A stretch of 64,000 nucleotides of DNA from a bacterium (GCA_024743115.1 JANSXC010000004.1:62001-126000), one strand, 5' to 3'; positions 1-8,364 are shown, counted from the first letter of the stretch. The notes: generated by a model from the letters alone, not told the origin. Translations and numbers: made by a program.

Positions 1-1
1 A

Positions 2-121
2 CTGATCCTGCGCGCGCGCGACAAGAAGCGTGCGATCGTGTACGTGCCCGGCAAGTGGCGGCTCATCATGTTCGTGATCCGCAACATTCCTTCGTTCGTG
101 TTCCGCAAGCTGTCGATCTGA
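2..121 (+). CDS. SDR-family oxidoreductase, DprE2-like (C-terminal fragment)
   Basis: Only the last 39 codons lie in the window; the frame is open from base 2 and stops with TGA at 119-121. The tail contains KKRAIVYVPGKWRL followed by a hydrophobic/basic end, the type of C-terminus seen in short-chain dehydrogenases of the DprE2 (2'-keto-sugar lipid reductase) group. The FAD oxidase that starts 10 bases downstream is DprE1-like, and DprE1/DprE2 act together in epimerising lipid-linked ribose to arabinose in mycobacteria. The catalytic YxxxK and Rossmann motifs would lie outside the window, so the family call rests on the short tail and the neighbour. Confidence 0.5.
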   Translation: MILRARDKKRAIVYVPGKWRLIMFVIRNIPSFVFRKLSI

Positions 122-131
122 ACCGCTGCGA

Positions 132-1622
132 ATGTCGATCACCGAAGATCCAGACGCCGGCATGACGACCCTCTCGGAAATCAACGTGAAGCACAATCCG
201 GACAGCCACGGGCCCGAATGGCGCGACGAGGACGTGCGCGGGTTCGGCATGGCCGTCGGTGGCCGCGCGAGCGTCTGCCGACCGACCACGGTCGAGCAGG
301 TCGCGGACGTGTTCGCGGCGGCGCGGCGGGAAAGCACGCCGATCGCGTTGCGTGGCGCGGGTTGCAGCTACGGCGACGCGTCGACGGCCGTCGGTGGGCG
401 TGTACTCGATCTGACCGCGATGAACCGGATCCTCGCGTTCGATCCGCAGACCGGTGTCGCCGTGTGTGAGCCCGGCGTGACGGTGCGCGATCTGTGGCGC
501 AAGTCGATCGGCTACGCGTTCTGGCCCAAGGTCGTCAGCGGCACGATGGCCGTTTCGATGGGCGGCGCCGCGGCGATGAACATCCACGGCAAGAACAACT
601 ACGCGCTCGGCTCGTTCGGCGAGTGCGTGCGTGCGTTCGATCTGCTGACGCCCAAGGGCGAACTGGTGCACGTGACGCGCGAGTCGGATCCCGAGCTGTT
701 CCATGCCGCGATCAGCGGTTTCGGCATGCTCGGCTGCTTCACGAAACTCGAGATCCAGACCAAGCGCGTGCACAGTGGTCGACTGCGCGTCTGGGGGCTC
801 GTCGCGCGCGACCTCGATCACAACTTCGAGATGATCGAGGAGTTGCGCGGTCAGGCCGATTACCTGGTGTCGTGGCTCGATCTGCATGGCAAGGGCAAGG
901 GGCTCGGTCGCGGGCTGTTGCATCGCGCCGACCAGATGCAGCCCGGCGAGGACCCCGAGGGCGTGCGCTATCTCGATCCGCTGCTGCAGGACGTGCCGAC
1001 GAAGTTGTTCGGCGTGGTGCCGAAGGGTTGGTTATGGCCTGGCATGTGGGGTGCGGTGCAGACCCGGCAGGTGTGGCTCGTGAACTGGTTGAAGTTCAAG
1101 GCCGGCTATCGCGAAGAACGCGGCTCGCCCTACCTGCAGTCGCACGGTGCGTTCCACTTCCTGCTCGACTACGTGCCCAACTGGCACTGGATGACGAAGC
1201 CGGGTGGGTTGATCCAGTTCCAGCCGTTCGTGCCAGTGGCCGAGGCGCCGCGAGTGATGCGGCGCATCATCGAACGTTGTCAGGAAGTCGGCTACGTACC
1301 CTACCTCGGCGTGCTCAAGCGCCACCGGCCCGATCCGTTCCTCATGACGCACGCGGTCGACGGCTACTCGCTCGCGATGGACTTTGCGGTGAGTCGCAGC
1401 AAGAGCAAGCGGGACGCGCTGTGGCGTCTGTGCCAGGAACTCGCCGAACTCGTGCTCGAGGCCGGTGGTCGCTTCTACTACGCCAAGGATGCGGTGCTGC
1501 TTGGCTCGTCCTTCGCGCGCGTGCACGGCGAGGAAGCGGTGCGGCAGTTCCGCGAACTGAAGCAGAACTGGGATCCCGACCATCTGATGCAGACAGATCT
1601 GTCGCGTCGGATGGGGGTCTGA
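132..1622 (+). CDS. FAD-binding oxidoreductase of the VAO family, DprE1-like
   Basis: 496 residues. An N-terminal FAD-binding domain runs from about residue 50 (PTTVEQVADVF) and shows the flavin-site motifs RGAGCSYGD (about 74-82) and IHGKNN followed by GSFGECV (about 151-166). The HGKN...GSFG pair matches the DprE1 decaprenylphosphoryl-ribose 2'-oxidase group. The C-terminus has GGRFYYAKD with the conserved Lys near 452 and ends DLSRRMGV, again DprE1-like. The site equivalent to benzothiazinone-target Cys387 of M. tuberculosis appears to be Ala415 (YSLAMDF instead of WNxCVDF). It starts 10 bases after the SDR fragment, so the two are probably co-transcribed. An internal ATG at 162 is an alternative start. 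Lipid-linked pentose oxidation is inferred; another sugar-alcohol oxidase is possible. Confidence 0.75.
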   Translation: MSITEDPDAGMTTLSEINVKHNPDSHGPEWRDEDVRGFGMAVGGRASVCRPTTVEQVADVFAAARRESTPIALRGAGCSYGDASTAVGGRVLDLTAMNRILAFDPQTGVAVCEPGVTVRDLWRKSIGYAFWPKVVSGTMAVSMGGAAAMNIHGKNNYALGSFGECVRAFDLLTPKGELVHVTRESDPELFHAAISGFGMLGCFTKLEIQTKRVHSGRLRVWGLVARDLDHNFEMIEELRGQADYLVSWLDLHGKGKGLGRGLLHRADQMQPGEDPEGVRYLDPLLQDVPTKLFGVVPKGWLWPGMWGAVQTRQVWLVNWLKFKAGYREERGSPYLQSHGAFHFLLDYVPNWHWMTKPGGLIQFQPFVPVAEAPRVMRRIIERCQEVGYVPYLGVLKRHRPDPFLMTHAVDGYSLAMDFAVSRSKSKRDALWRLCQELAELVLEAGGRFYYAKDAVLLGSSFARVHGEEAVRQFRELKQNWDPDHLMQTDLSRRMGV

Positions 1623-1731
1623 GTCGCCGCGAAAAATCGCGAGCCCTCGCGGTGCGGTGCAAAGCGGCCATGGGATGGTCGGCTGATTGCCGGCGTCCAG
1701 GCGGACTCGCGTGGATTCCGAAAATCGGAGT

Positions 1732-2289
1732 ATGAAGGGCGTCGTATTCACCGAGTTGCTCGCCATGGCCGAGCAGCGCTACGGCATCGAAGTGCTCGAC
1801 ACCGTGTTGCTCGCGGCCGGGCTCGACCATGGTGGCGCCTACACCGCGGTCGGTTCGTACGATTGGCGCGAGTTTCAGACGATCTGTGACGCGCTCGCGG
1901 AGCAAGTCGGGCTGACCGCACCCGAACTGCTGCGGAGCTATGGCCAGCATCTGTTCGGCGTGTTCGCGGCGCGTTACCCGGCCTTCTTCGCGGACACCGC
2001 GTCGCCGTTCGACTTCCTCGAGAACGTCGAAGCACTGATTCATCCCGAGGTGCGCAAGCTCTATCCCGATGCCGACCTGCCACGGTTCGAGGTCGAGCGC
2101 ACGACGACCGGCCTGCGAATGCGGTACGTTTCGAAGCGGCCGTTCGCCGAGCTCGCGCGCGGTCTGCTCGAGGGCTGCATGCAGCACTTCGGGGTGGCGG
2201 CCGAGATCGGGGTGAGCGGGGACGAGCGGAACTGCACGTTCGAAGTGACCGTTCGTGAGGAGGCCGGGTGTCCCGCTGCGACGATCTGA
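1732..2289 (+). CDS. H-NOX haem nitric oxide/oxygen sensor protein
   Basis: 185 residues, the usual length for a stand-alone bacterial H-NOX. The start MKGVVFTELL is typical of the family, so I use ATG 1732 rather than earlier in-frame starts. The proximal haem ligand is His104 in LIHPEVRKLYPDADLP, and the haem-propionate YxSxR motif is present as Y132-V-S134-K-R136. The family binds NO (and in some members O2) through a b-type haem and regulates a partner enzyme in trans. The gene overlaps the downstream hybrid histidine kinase by 22 bases, the classical H-NOX/kinase arrangement. NO as ligand is inferred, because the distal pocket cannot be read reliably from sequence alone. Confidence 0.93.
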   Translation: MKGVVFTELLAMAEQRYGIEVLDTVLLAAGLDHGGAYTAVGSYDWREFQTICDALAEQVGLTAPELLRSYGQHLFGVFAARYPAFFADTASPFDFLENVEALIHPEVRKLYPDADLPRFEVERTTTGLRMRYVSKRPFAELARGLLEGCMQHFGVAAEIGVSGDERNCTFEVTVREEAGCPAATI

Positions 2290-3575
2290 GCGGGGTCTGG
2301 CAGCGCAAGGCGGCCCGCGAGCGCGGTGGGCGGCTTGCGGCCGAGACGTTGCTCGAGCGCAAGAGTCGCGAGCTCTACGACAGCCAGTGCGTCGTGGCCG
2401 CGACGAGCAGCGAGCTGGATCAGCGCATTCGCGAGCTCGAGGAGGCCAAGGATCGCGCGGAAGCGTCGAGCAAGGCCAAGACGCATTTCCTCGCGAACAT
2501 GAGCCACGAGATCCGAACGCCACTCAACGGCGCGATCGGCACTCTCGAGCTCCTGCGCGAGACCGACCTGGACGGGCAGCAAGGCGAGCTCGTCGACACC
2601 GTGCTGCGCTGCACCGACTCGCTGCTCGAGCTCATCAACTCCGTGCTCGATGCGAGCAAGATGGACGTCGGGCGGGTCACGCTCGTGAGTGAGCCGTGTG
2701 AGCTGTCGCAGATCGTCGCGGAGAGCGTCGGACTGTTCGCCGCGACCGCGGCCAGCAAGGGCGTGAAGCTCGAGCTCGCGCGACGACCGGAACAGCCCGC
2801 CTGGGTGCTCGGCGATCCGCTGCGTTTGCGTCAGATCTTTTCCAACCTGATCGGCAACGCGGTGAAGTTCACGAACGAAGGCAGCGTCGAGGTGCTGTTC
2901 TCGCAGCAGCCCTTGGGTGTCGGTTACCTCGCGGTGACGGTGCAGGTCTCGGACACCGGCCCGGGGATCCACGTTGGTGATCAGGATCGGATCTTCTCCG
3001 AATTCCAGCAGGTCGACTCCAGCCGCTCGCGGGCCGCCGGCGGTACGGGGCTCGGTTTGTCGATCGCGCGGCGGCTCGCGCGCCTCATGCGGGGCGACAT
3101 CACGCTGCAGAGCGAGGTCGGCAAAGGTTCGACGTTCACGCTCGCGCTGCTCGCGCGTCAGGTTGAAGGCGTCGGTGACGCTGCCCGGGCGGCTCCGGCC
3201 GACACTTCGTTCGAGGGGCTCTCGGTGCTCGTGGTCGACGACAACGCGCAGAACCGACTCGTCGCGGCGCGGATGCTGTCGCACATGGGCTGTCGCGTGG
3301 CCGCTGCCAGCAGTGGCCCGACTGCGCTGCAACATCTCGAGAGCCGCGACTTCGACCTCGTGTTGCTCGACGGTCAGATGCCGGTCATGTCCGGCGATCA
3401 GGTCGCTCGCGTCGTGCGCGATCCGCGGTCGGCGGTTCGTGATCATGACGTGCCGATTCTCTGCGTCACGGCGGACGTCGTCGCGGATCGCCTCGAGCAC
3501 TACCTCGCTTCGGGCATGGATGCGGTGCTGACCAAGCCGTTCCGCAAGTCCGGCCTGCTCGCGAAGTTCGCGTAG
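2268..3575 (+). CDS. Hybrid histidine kinase, H-NOX-associated
   Basis: 435 residues. It starts at GTG 2268, five bases after a strong GAGGAGG ribosome-binding site (2257-2263) inside the H-NOX gene. An N-terminal coiled coil (about 20-75) replaces any sensor domain. The HisKA domain holds the phospho-acceptor His80 in FLANMSHEIRTPLNG. The ATPase domain has NLIGNAVKFTNEG, DTGPG and GTGLGLSIA. A C-terminal receiver domain has DD near 324, Asp368 in LLDGQMPVMSG and Lys423. There is no transmembrane segment, so the kinase is cytoplasmic and must take its signal from a partner, most likely the H-NOX. The final phosphotransfer partner (Hpt or output regulator) is not encoded nearby. Confidence 0.93.
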   Translation: MSRCDDLSGVWQRKAARERGGRLAAETLLERKSRELYDSQCVVAATSSELDQRIRELEEAKDRAEASSKAKTHFLANMSHEIRTPLNGAIGTLELLRETDLDGQQGELVDTVLRCTDSLLELINSVLDASKMDVGRVTLVSEPCELSQIVAESVGLFAATAASKGVKLELARRPEQPAWVLGDPLRLRQIFSNLIGNAVKFTNEGSVEVLFSQQPLGVGYLAVTVQVSDTGPGIHVGDQDRIFSEFQQVDSSRSRAAGGTGLGLSIARRLARLMRGDITLQSEVGKGSTFTLALLARQVEGVGDAARAAPADTSFEGLSVLVVDDNAQNRLVAARMLSHMGCRVAAASSGPTALQHLESRDFDLVLLDGQMPVMSGDQVARVVRDPRSAVRDHDVPILCVTADVVADRLEHYLASGMDAVLTKPFRKSGLLAKFA

Positions 3576-3592
3576 GGCGGCATGACCGCGGG

Positions 3593-3615
3593 CGACCGGC
3601 AATTCCTGCCGGTCG
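3593..3615. terminator. Hairpin downstream of the H-NOX/kinase operon
   Basis: A perfect stem, CGACCGGCA / TGCCGGTCG (9 bp) with the loop ATTCC, lies 17 bases after the kinase stop codon. There is no T-run, so it is either a Rho-assisted terminator or a 3'-end stabiliser. Its place at the operon end is the main support. Confidence 0.4.
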
Positions 3616-3722
3616 TGATCGGCAACAACTGCCGCTGCGCGTGGTCACTTCGCGACGAACGCCCGTAACTCGAGTCGTTGCGTTGCGCGTTTGCCTGGCA
3701 GCTCCGTTGCTTTCGAGAACGC

Positions 3723-4247
3723 ATGAACGGTATCGGAGGACTCGGTGGATCTGGTTCGTTGCCGCAACAGGTGGGCGGGGTCGTCGGTGAATCGGCGCTG
3801 CCGCGGCGGGCGGCCGGTCTCGGTGCCGGCGACCTGCAGCGTTTCGGCGCGATCACGAATGCGCAGGGGCAGACCCTGTTCGACATTCGCGGTGAGCTGC
3901 ATGCCGCCGTGCGTGACGCGATGGCGGGGGCGGAGGCCGGTGAAACGAATCCCGATCGGGCTGCGCGGATTCAGCAGGCGATCCACTCGACCCTGGTCGA
4001 GCACGGCTTCGACCCGGCGGTGCTCGAAGCTGCGCGTACGGGTCAGGGTCTCGGGCCGGCGCCCGTCGCTGGCGGCAATGCCGCGTCGGGTTCGCTCGGG
4101 CTGGCTCAGTTCGCGGGGGACAGCACGAGCCTCGACGACGCGTTGTTCGGGGAGGGCGACGAATCCGAGGACGGCGGTGCGACCGACTTCCTACAGCTGC
4201 TGCTGGGCGAGTTTCGCGCGGGCGTGAACCTCGATCTCGAGATCTGA
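3723..4247 (+). CDS. Hypothetical protein
   Basis: 174 residues from ATG 3723; the frame is open from 3678, but the upstream part has only a TTG start. I do not recognise the family. The N-terminal third is Gly/Leu-rich and probably disordered. A helical central part (about 40-105, containing NPDRAARIQQAIHSTLVEHGFD) looks like a folded segment. The C-terminus is acidic (GEGDESEDGG). There is no signal peptide or membrane segment. It stands alone between the kinase operon and the helicase. Amino-acid composition looks coding rather than antisense shadow, but function is unknown. Confidence 0.6.
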   Translation: MNGIGGLGGSGSLPQQVGGVVGESALPRRAAGLGAGDLQRFGAITNAQGQTLFDIRGELHAAVRDAMAGAEAGETNPDRAARIQQAIHSTLVEHGFDPAVLEAARTGQGLGPAPVAGGNAASGSLGLAQFAGDSTSLDDALFGEGDESEDGGATDFLQLLLGEFRAGVNLDLEI

Positions 4248-4348
4248 GCAGGGTGTCTCGTTTCGCGAGTAGGACCTGCTGAGGACCGCGCCGAGCCCCT
4301 TCGGCGCTCCGCTTGGGTTCTGGAGCGCGGCCCGCGCCGATAATTCGG

Positions 4349-4364
4349 TGGCACCGTGGTTGCT
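4349..4364 (+). promoter_or_regulatory. Sigma-54-like promoter motif
   Basis: TGGCACCGTGGTTGCT carries the -24 GG and -12 GC with exactly ten bases between them, close to the sigma-54 consensus TGGCAC-N5-TTGC. It lies just upstream of a sigma-70-like promoter before the helicase leader. No enhancer-binding protein gene is nearby, so this is a sequence match only. Confidence 0.3.
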
Positions 4365-4370
4365 TCCCGG

Positions 4371-4399
4371 TTGTCGCGATCTGCGGCGCCACCTATACT
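4371..4399 (+). promoter_or_regulatory. Sigma-70-like promoter of the DEAD-box helicase
   Basis: TTGTCG (4371-4376) and TATACT (4394-4399) are separated by exactly 17 bases. They match 4/6 and 5/6 of the housekeeping consensus, which stands out in DNA this GC-rich. Transcription would begin near 4406 and give a leader of about 270 nt before the helicase start. Confidence 0.5.
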
Positions 4400-4405
4400 G
4401 CTGGC

Positions 4406-4673
4406 CTGAAACGTCCCGTCTCAAGTCGGGACCCGGGTTCGCCGATGTCATCTTCGCAGTGTGGCTTCGGATGGATTCACCGGCCGGCCGCGCATTCGTC
4501 GCCGCCCCCTGATCCATGCCTGGCCCAGCCTCCGCTGGGGGCCACGTCACTGCGAACCACATCCGGCGCATCGCTCGCAGGTGCTCGAGAACAGACACTC
4601 GAACCTGCGCTCGCGCCCAAAACTTCATGCGCGGGCCCGACCATGGTTCGCGCCGTATCGGACAAGACGAAGA
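4406..4673 (+). other. Long 5' leader of the helicase mRNA (no gene)
   Basis: No convincing gene lies between 4248 and 4673. The predicted leader holds a perfect hairpin GTCCCG/CGGGAC (4413-4432, 8-nt loop) and a second, stronger one, TGGCCCAGC with GCTGGGGGCCA and a 2-nt bulge (4521-4543). DEAD-box helicase and cold-shock mRNAs often have long structured leaders through which their expression is controlled; that this one does so is inference. I see no known riboswitch. Confidence 0.35.
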
Positions 4674-5858
4674 GTGAGCTTTTCATCCCTCGGGCTCAGT
4701 GAGCCCATCCTGCGCGGCGTCGCCGCCGCTGGTTACGACCAGCCGACGGACATCCAGTCGCGCGCCATTCCCAAGATCCTCGCCGAGCAGCACCTGATCG
4801 GCCTCGGGCAGACCGGCAGCGGCAAGACCGCGGCGTTCGGCCTGCCGATGCTCGATCGCCTGGTCGGCGGTGAGCCCGGTTTGCGGGGCCTCATCATCGT
4901 GCCGACGCGCGAGCTCTGCGTGCAGGTCGCCGAGAACCTGCGTAACTACGCGCAGTTCGCCGGCCTGCACGTCTGCACGGCGTTCGGCGGCATCGACCTG
5001 TCGATCCAGGAATCCGCGTTCAAGCGCGGCCTCGACGTGCTCGTCGCGTGCCCTGGTCGTCTCATCGATCACCTCGAGCGTCGGAACCTGACGCTCGACA
5101 AGGTCGAGATGGTCGTGCTCGACGAAGCGGATCGCATGCTCGACATGGGCTTCATGCCGCAGATCCGGAAGATCTTCATCCGCATGCCGCGCGAACGGCA
5201 GAACCTGCTGTTCTCCGCGACCATGCCGACCGAGGTCGAGAGCCTCGTCGAGGACTTCCTGCCCGGCGCCGAGCGCGTGCAGATCGGTGAACGAAGCCAG
5301 GCGGCGAAGACGATCTCGCATCGGTTCGTCGCCATGACGATCGCCGACAAGAAGGACGCGCTCGAACGCGTGCTCGAACGCGAGCACGGCAAGGTGCTCG
5401 TGTTCGTCAACAAGAAGATCAACTGCGAGAAGCTCGGCAACGCGCTCAAGCGCGACGGCCTGCCCGCGGACGCGATCCACGGCGACAAGAGTGCCGAGGC
5501 GCGGCACGCGTGCCTGCAAGGGTTCTCGCGTGGCAAGGTGCGCTTCCTCGTCGCGACCGACGTCGCCGCGCGCGGCATCGACGTCGACGACATCGACCTC
5601 GTGGTCAACTACGACTTCCCGCTCGGACTCGAGGACTACATCCACCGTTCGGGTCGCACGGGCCGCGCGGGTCGCAAGGGTCGCGCGCTGTCGCTCGTTG
5701 CGCCGAGCGAGAAGCGGCTGCACGCGGTGGTCGCGGCGCACCTGCGCGGCGAAAAGGTCAAGAGCGTCGGCCGCTACCCCGCGGGCGGCGGCGGTCGCGG
5801 CGGCTCGCGCAATGGTGGTGGCGGCAAGAAGCCTCGCCGTCGCCTGCAGCGCGCGTAG
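4674..5858 (+). CDS. DEAD-box ATP-dependent RNA helicase (RhlE-like)
   Basis: 394 residues from GTG 4674, where the family normally begins (SFSSLGLSEPILRGVAAAGY); the longer open frame upstream is untypical in composition. The motifs appear in order: Q motif (about 21-28), GQTGSGKT (45-52), PTREL, DEAD in VVLDEADRMLDMGF, SAT, then the second RecA domain with VATDVAARGIDV and HRSGRTGRAGRKG. The C-terminal tail is Gly/Arg/Lys-rich (GGGGRGGSRNGGGGKK), typical of RhlE-type helicases that bind RNA non-specifically. Likely role: RNA duplex unwinding in ribosome assembly or mRNA decay, cytoplasmic. Confidence 0.93.
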   Translation: MSFSSLGLSEPILRGVAAAGYDQPTDIQSRAIPKILAEQHLIGLGQTGSGKTAAFGLPMLDRLVGGEPGLRGLIIVPTRELCVQVAENLRNYAQFAGLHVCTAFGGIDLSIQESAFKRGLDVLVACPGRLIDHLERRNLTLDKVEMVVLDEADRMLDMGFMPQIRKIFIRMPRERQNLLFSATMPTEVESLVEDFLPGAERVQIGERSQAAKTISHRFVAMTIADKKDALERVLEREHGKVLVFVNKKINCEKLGNALKRDGLPADAIHGDKSAEARHACLQGFSRGKVRFLVATDVAARGIDVDDIDLVVNYDFPLGLEDYIHRSGRTGRAGRKGRALSLVAPSEKRLHAVVAAHLRGEKVKSVGRYPAGGGGRGGSRNGGGGKKPRRRLQRA

Positions 5859-6202
5859 CACGGTCTGCGGGTCGCATGCGTGATGCGGGTTTGCCAAGCT
5901 GAGGGATGATCGTGGGTGCCCGGATGTCCGTGCCCCCGATGTCCGTGTTCCCGACGTCCGGCTCTCCTGTCGCTTCGCTGGCGTAACATCGCCGCCGGCC
6001 GGGGGGCGTCGGATGCGCAATGTCCGGGCGCCAGCGCCCGCCGGCGGGCGGAACGCATTTTGCACGTTCGCGGTCGAGGTCGGCACCTGTTGTGCCGGGG
6101 CAGTGCCGTGGTCGGTCCGCGGTAACATGGGCCCGCGCGGCTTGCGCATTCTCGCGCTCGCTCGCCCGGCGAGCGCGTCGATCGTCCTGTCCGGAGCCGA
6201 TC
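5859..6202. other. Intergenic region between helicase and Kelch-type gene
   Basis: 344 bases without a credible gene. It contains a 15-bp tandem array (5923-5967, listed separately) and back-to-back GC-rich hairpins: GGGCG-CCAG-CGCCC (6026-6039) and CGCCCG-CCGG-CGGGCG (6035-6050). The second is followed six bases later by ATTTT, so it could serve as a weak intrinsic terminator for the helicase. Confidence 0.4.
5923..5967. repeat. 15-bp-period tandem repeat, 3 units
   Basis: GATGTCCGTGCCCCC, GATGTCCGTGTTCCC and GACGTCCGGCTCTCC follow one another without gaps. This array is non-coding, but it shares its 15-bp period with coding arrays at 17248, 22476 and 56884. Confidence 0.7.
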
Positions 6203-8326
6203 ATGACTCGCTTCCTTCTGCCCGAACCGATGCTGCCTCGTTCGGCGGTGTCCGCCCTCTCCGTTCTCGCCTGTTCCGCCGCGTTGCTGGCCCAGGTGCC
6301 GACCTGGATTACCGATGATGCCCTCCCGAGCCGCACGGCGGCGGTCTATTGGGACGCGGCCGGTGATCGCCTCGTGGCGGTCTGCGACTGGCCCGTCCGG
6401 GCCTGGAGCTTCGATGGCCAGCGCTGGCGAAAGCATGAGCCGGCCGGCCTGGGGGACGAGTTTCCTGACGCGATCCTGCTCTACGCCGGGTTCGATTCCG
6501 CGAACCAGCGCGGACTCGTCGTGACCGGCCAGGGGCCATCCGAGTTCCTGGCGCGGACCCATCTTGCGGTCGGCGCGGGATTCACGCTGCGGCGGCCACA
6601 CTCGTCGCCGTACTTCCGTGGGGTGCAGCCGGCCGTGGATCCCGTGACCGGCGATCTGCTCGTGTTCGGTGGCACCAACCTCGGGTTCGTGCCGACCGAC
6701 GGGATGGCGGCGTGGAACGGCAACAACTGGCGCACGCTATCGCCCGCTGGGCGTCCGAGTGCGCGCGCCGACCCGGGCATGGTCACGGATCGAGCGCGGA
6801 ATCGGGTCGTGCTCTTCGGCGGTGCCGCCGGGGCCCAGATGATGAACGACACCTGGGAATGGGACGGTGTGCAGTGGCTACGGATGCAGCCGGCGAACGC
6901 GCCGACCCCACGTCGCGCACGGCTGGCCTACGATCCTGCGGTGCAGCGCGTCGTGGCGCTCGGCGGTCGCGGCCTCGGCAGTCCTTACCTGTCGGATTGC
7001 TGGGAGTGGGACGGCGTCGACTGGCGCGCCGCTCCGTCGCTGCCGGTGGCCAACCAGGCGTTCGGCTGCGACGACGGCACCGCGCTGCAGCTCGTGATGG
7101 GGTACGCCAGCGTGTGGCAGCGCACGGCGACGGGCTGGAGCGCGCGCTTCCGCGATCCGCGGCCCGAGGACCGGCCCTTCGTTCCTCAGCGCCCCAAGGT
7201 CGCCTGGGACGCGGCCCGCGGTGAGATCGTGATGCCGATGCTGTTCCCCAGCGGTGAGACCTTTCGCTATGACGGCGAGTGGCAGCTGGTCGCGACCCAG
7301 GGGCCGCCGCCACGGCAAGCGTTCGGGTTCGCCCCGCTCGGGTCGGACCTCGTGTTGTTCGGCGGTGTGGACAACTACAACTCCGCGAGTCGGCTCTACA
7401 ACGACACCTGGTCGTGGAGCGGTCAGAGCTGGACCGCTCTGGCGCCGCCGGTCGCGCCATCGCCGCGTCAGGGGGTTGGGATGGCGAGCGATGGCTCGGG
7501 TGTGCTCCTGTTCGGGGGCTCGGCCAGCTATTCACCGTTCCTGGCCGAGACCTGGCGATTCGATGGCTCGGCGTGGGTGGAGCTCGTGACGGCGACCGTG
7601 CCGCCGGGGCGTGAGGCTCCCGCGATGGCCTATGACCCCGTTCGGGACCGGGTCGTGTTGTTCGGTGGCTACGCGGTCCCGTCGCGGCTGCGCGACACCT
7701 TCGAATGGGACGGCACGAACTGGCTGGCGACGAGTCCTTCGACGTCACCGCCGGCCGGCCCCGTGTCGGCCACGTTCGATGCCGGGCGGGGTCGGGTCGT
7801 CCTGATGCTGGGTCAGCTCTGGGAGTGGGATGGAGTCGACTGGACTGCTACCGCCACGAGTCCGACCCTCGGCGGCAGTGGCGATATCGCGTACTACCCA
7901 CCGACCGGGCGCCTCATCGGCCGTCGCCTGTGGGACACCCACACGTTGACGACGACTCCGGCGCGGGTCGAACTCGTGACCCAGGCGTGCGGTCGGTCAC
8001 CCGATCTGCGGCTGCTCGGTCGACCTGTGGTCGACACGGCCCCGGACGTGCACGTCGAGGGGCAGCCCAACGCAGTCGCCTTCGTCGTCCATGGCCTGCT
8101 GCCTGATCAGTTGTCACTAGCACCCGGATGTGACGTGCTGCTGCAGCCGCTCACGAGCCAGGTCGGCGTCACGGATGCGTTCGGCCGCCTGGACCTGCCG
8201 CTCGCGATCCCGAACGACCTGAGCCTGCGAGGCGTCGCCGTGCTGTCGCAGGCCGCAGTGCTCGACGGCGGTCCGGTGTTCGGCGCGTCGTTGTCGGGGC
8301 GGCTGCGGGTCGTGGTTGGCGACTGA
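6203..8326 (+). CDS. Secreted Kelch-repeat (beta-propeller) protein
   Basis: 707 residues from ATG 6203, chosen because it gives a clear Sec signal peptide (MTRFLLPEPM...SVLACSAALLAQ, cleavage near 31). At least five Kelch-like blades follow the pattern VVLFGG...DTWEWDGVQW: VVLFGGAAGAQMMNDTW, VVALGGRG...CWEWDGVDW, LVLFGGVDNYN...TWSWSGQSW, VLLFGGSASYS...TWRFDG and VVLFGGYAV...TFEWDGTNW. The final 80 or so residues (containing VTDAFGRLDLPLAIPND and LSQAAVLDGG) form a beta-rich terminal domain that I recall from many secreted planctomycete proteins. The protein is probably exported and may bind glycans or other proteins; no catalytic motif is visible. Confidence 0.8.
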   Translation: MTRFLLPEPMLPRSAVSALSVLACSAALLAQVPTWITDDALPSRTAAVYWDAAGDRLVAVCDWPVRAWSFDGQRWRKHEPAGLGDEFPDAILLYAGFDSANQRGLVVTGQGPSEFLARTHLAVGAGFTLRRPHSSPYFRGVQPAVDPVTGDLLVFGGTNLGFVPTDGMAAWNGNNWRTLSPAGRPSARADPGMVTDRARNRVVLFGGAAGAQMMNDTWEWDGVQWLRMQPANAPTPRRARLAYDPAVQRVVALGGRGLGSPYLSDCWEWDGVDWRAAPSLPVANQAFGCDDGTALQLVMGYASVWQRTATGWSARFRDPRPEDRPFVPQRPKVAWDAARGEIVMPMLFPSGETFRYDGEWQLVATQGPPPRQAFGFAPLGSDLVLFGGVDNYNSASRLYNDTWSWSGQSWTALAPPVAPSPRQGVGMASDGSGVLLFGGSASYSPFLAETWRFDGSAWVELVTATVPPGREAPAMAYDPVRDRVVLFGGYAVPSRLRDTFEWDGTNWLATSPSTSPPAGPVSATFDAGRGRVVLMLGQLWEWDGVDWTATATSPTLGGSGDIAYYPPTGRLIGRRLWDTHTLTTTPARVELVTQACGRSPDLRLLGRPVVDTAPDVHVEGQPNAVAFVVHGLLPDQLSLAPGCDVLLQPLTSQVGVTDAFGRLDLPLAIPNDLSLRGVAVLSQAAVLDGGPVFGASLSGRLRVVVGD

Positions 8327-8364
8327 TCGCCGGCCGTGCGCCCGCCCGCACCCGAGGATCGCTG

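Noticed and set aside
66..923. 285-codon open frame on the minus strand over the DprE1-like gene
   Set aside because: Antisense shadow in GC-rich DNA: Arg/Ala/His-rich composition, no family features, and the plus strand has a clear enzyme.
4425..4450. tRNA-like GGGTTCG in the helicase leader
   Set aside because: No cloverleaf can be drawn: the T-arm lacks its partner strand and there is no acceptor stem or anticodon arm.
5923..5967. Possible CRISPR array at the 15-bp repeats
   Set aside because: Units are contiguous without spacers, far too short, and related arrays elsewhere are coding.
6026..6050. Overlapping GC hairpins as a firm terminator of the helicase
   Set aside because: The T-run is short and six bases away; kept only as a weak possibility within the intergenic entry.
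4683..6149. 488-codon minus-strand frame over the helicase
   Set aside because: Lies exactly opposite conserved helicase motifs; its composition is that of complementary codons.
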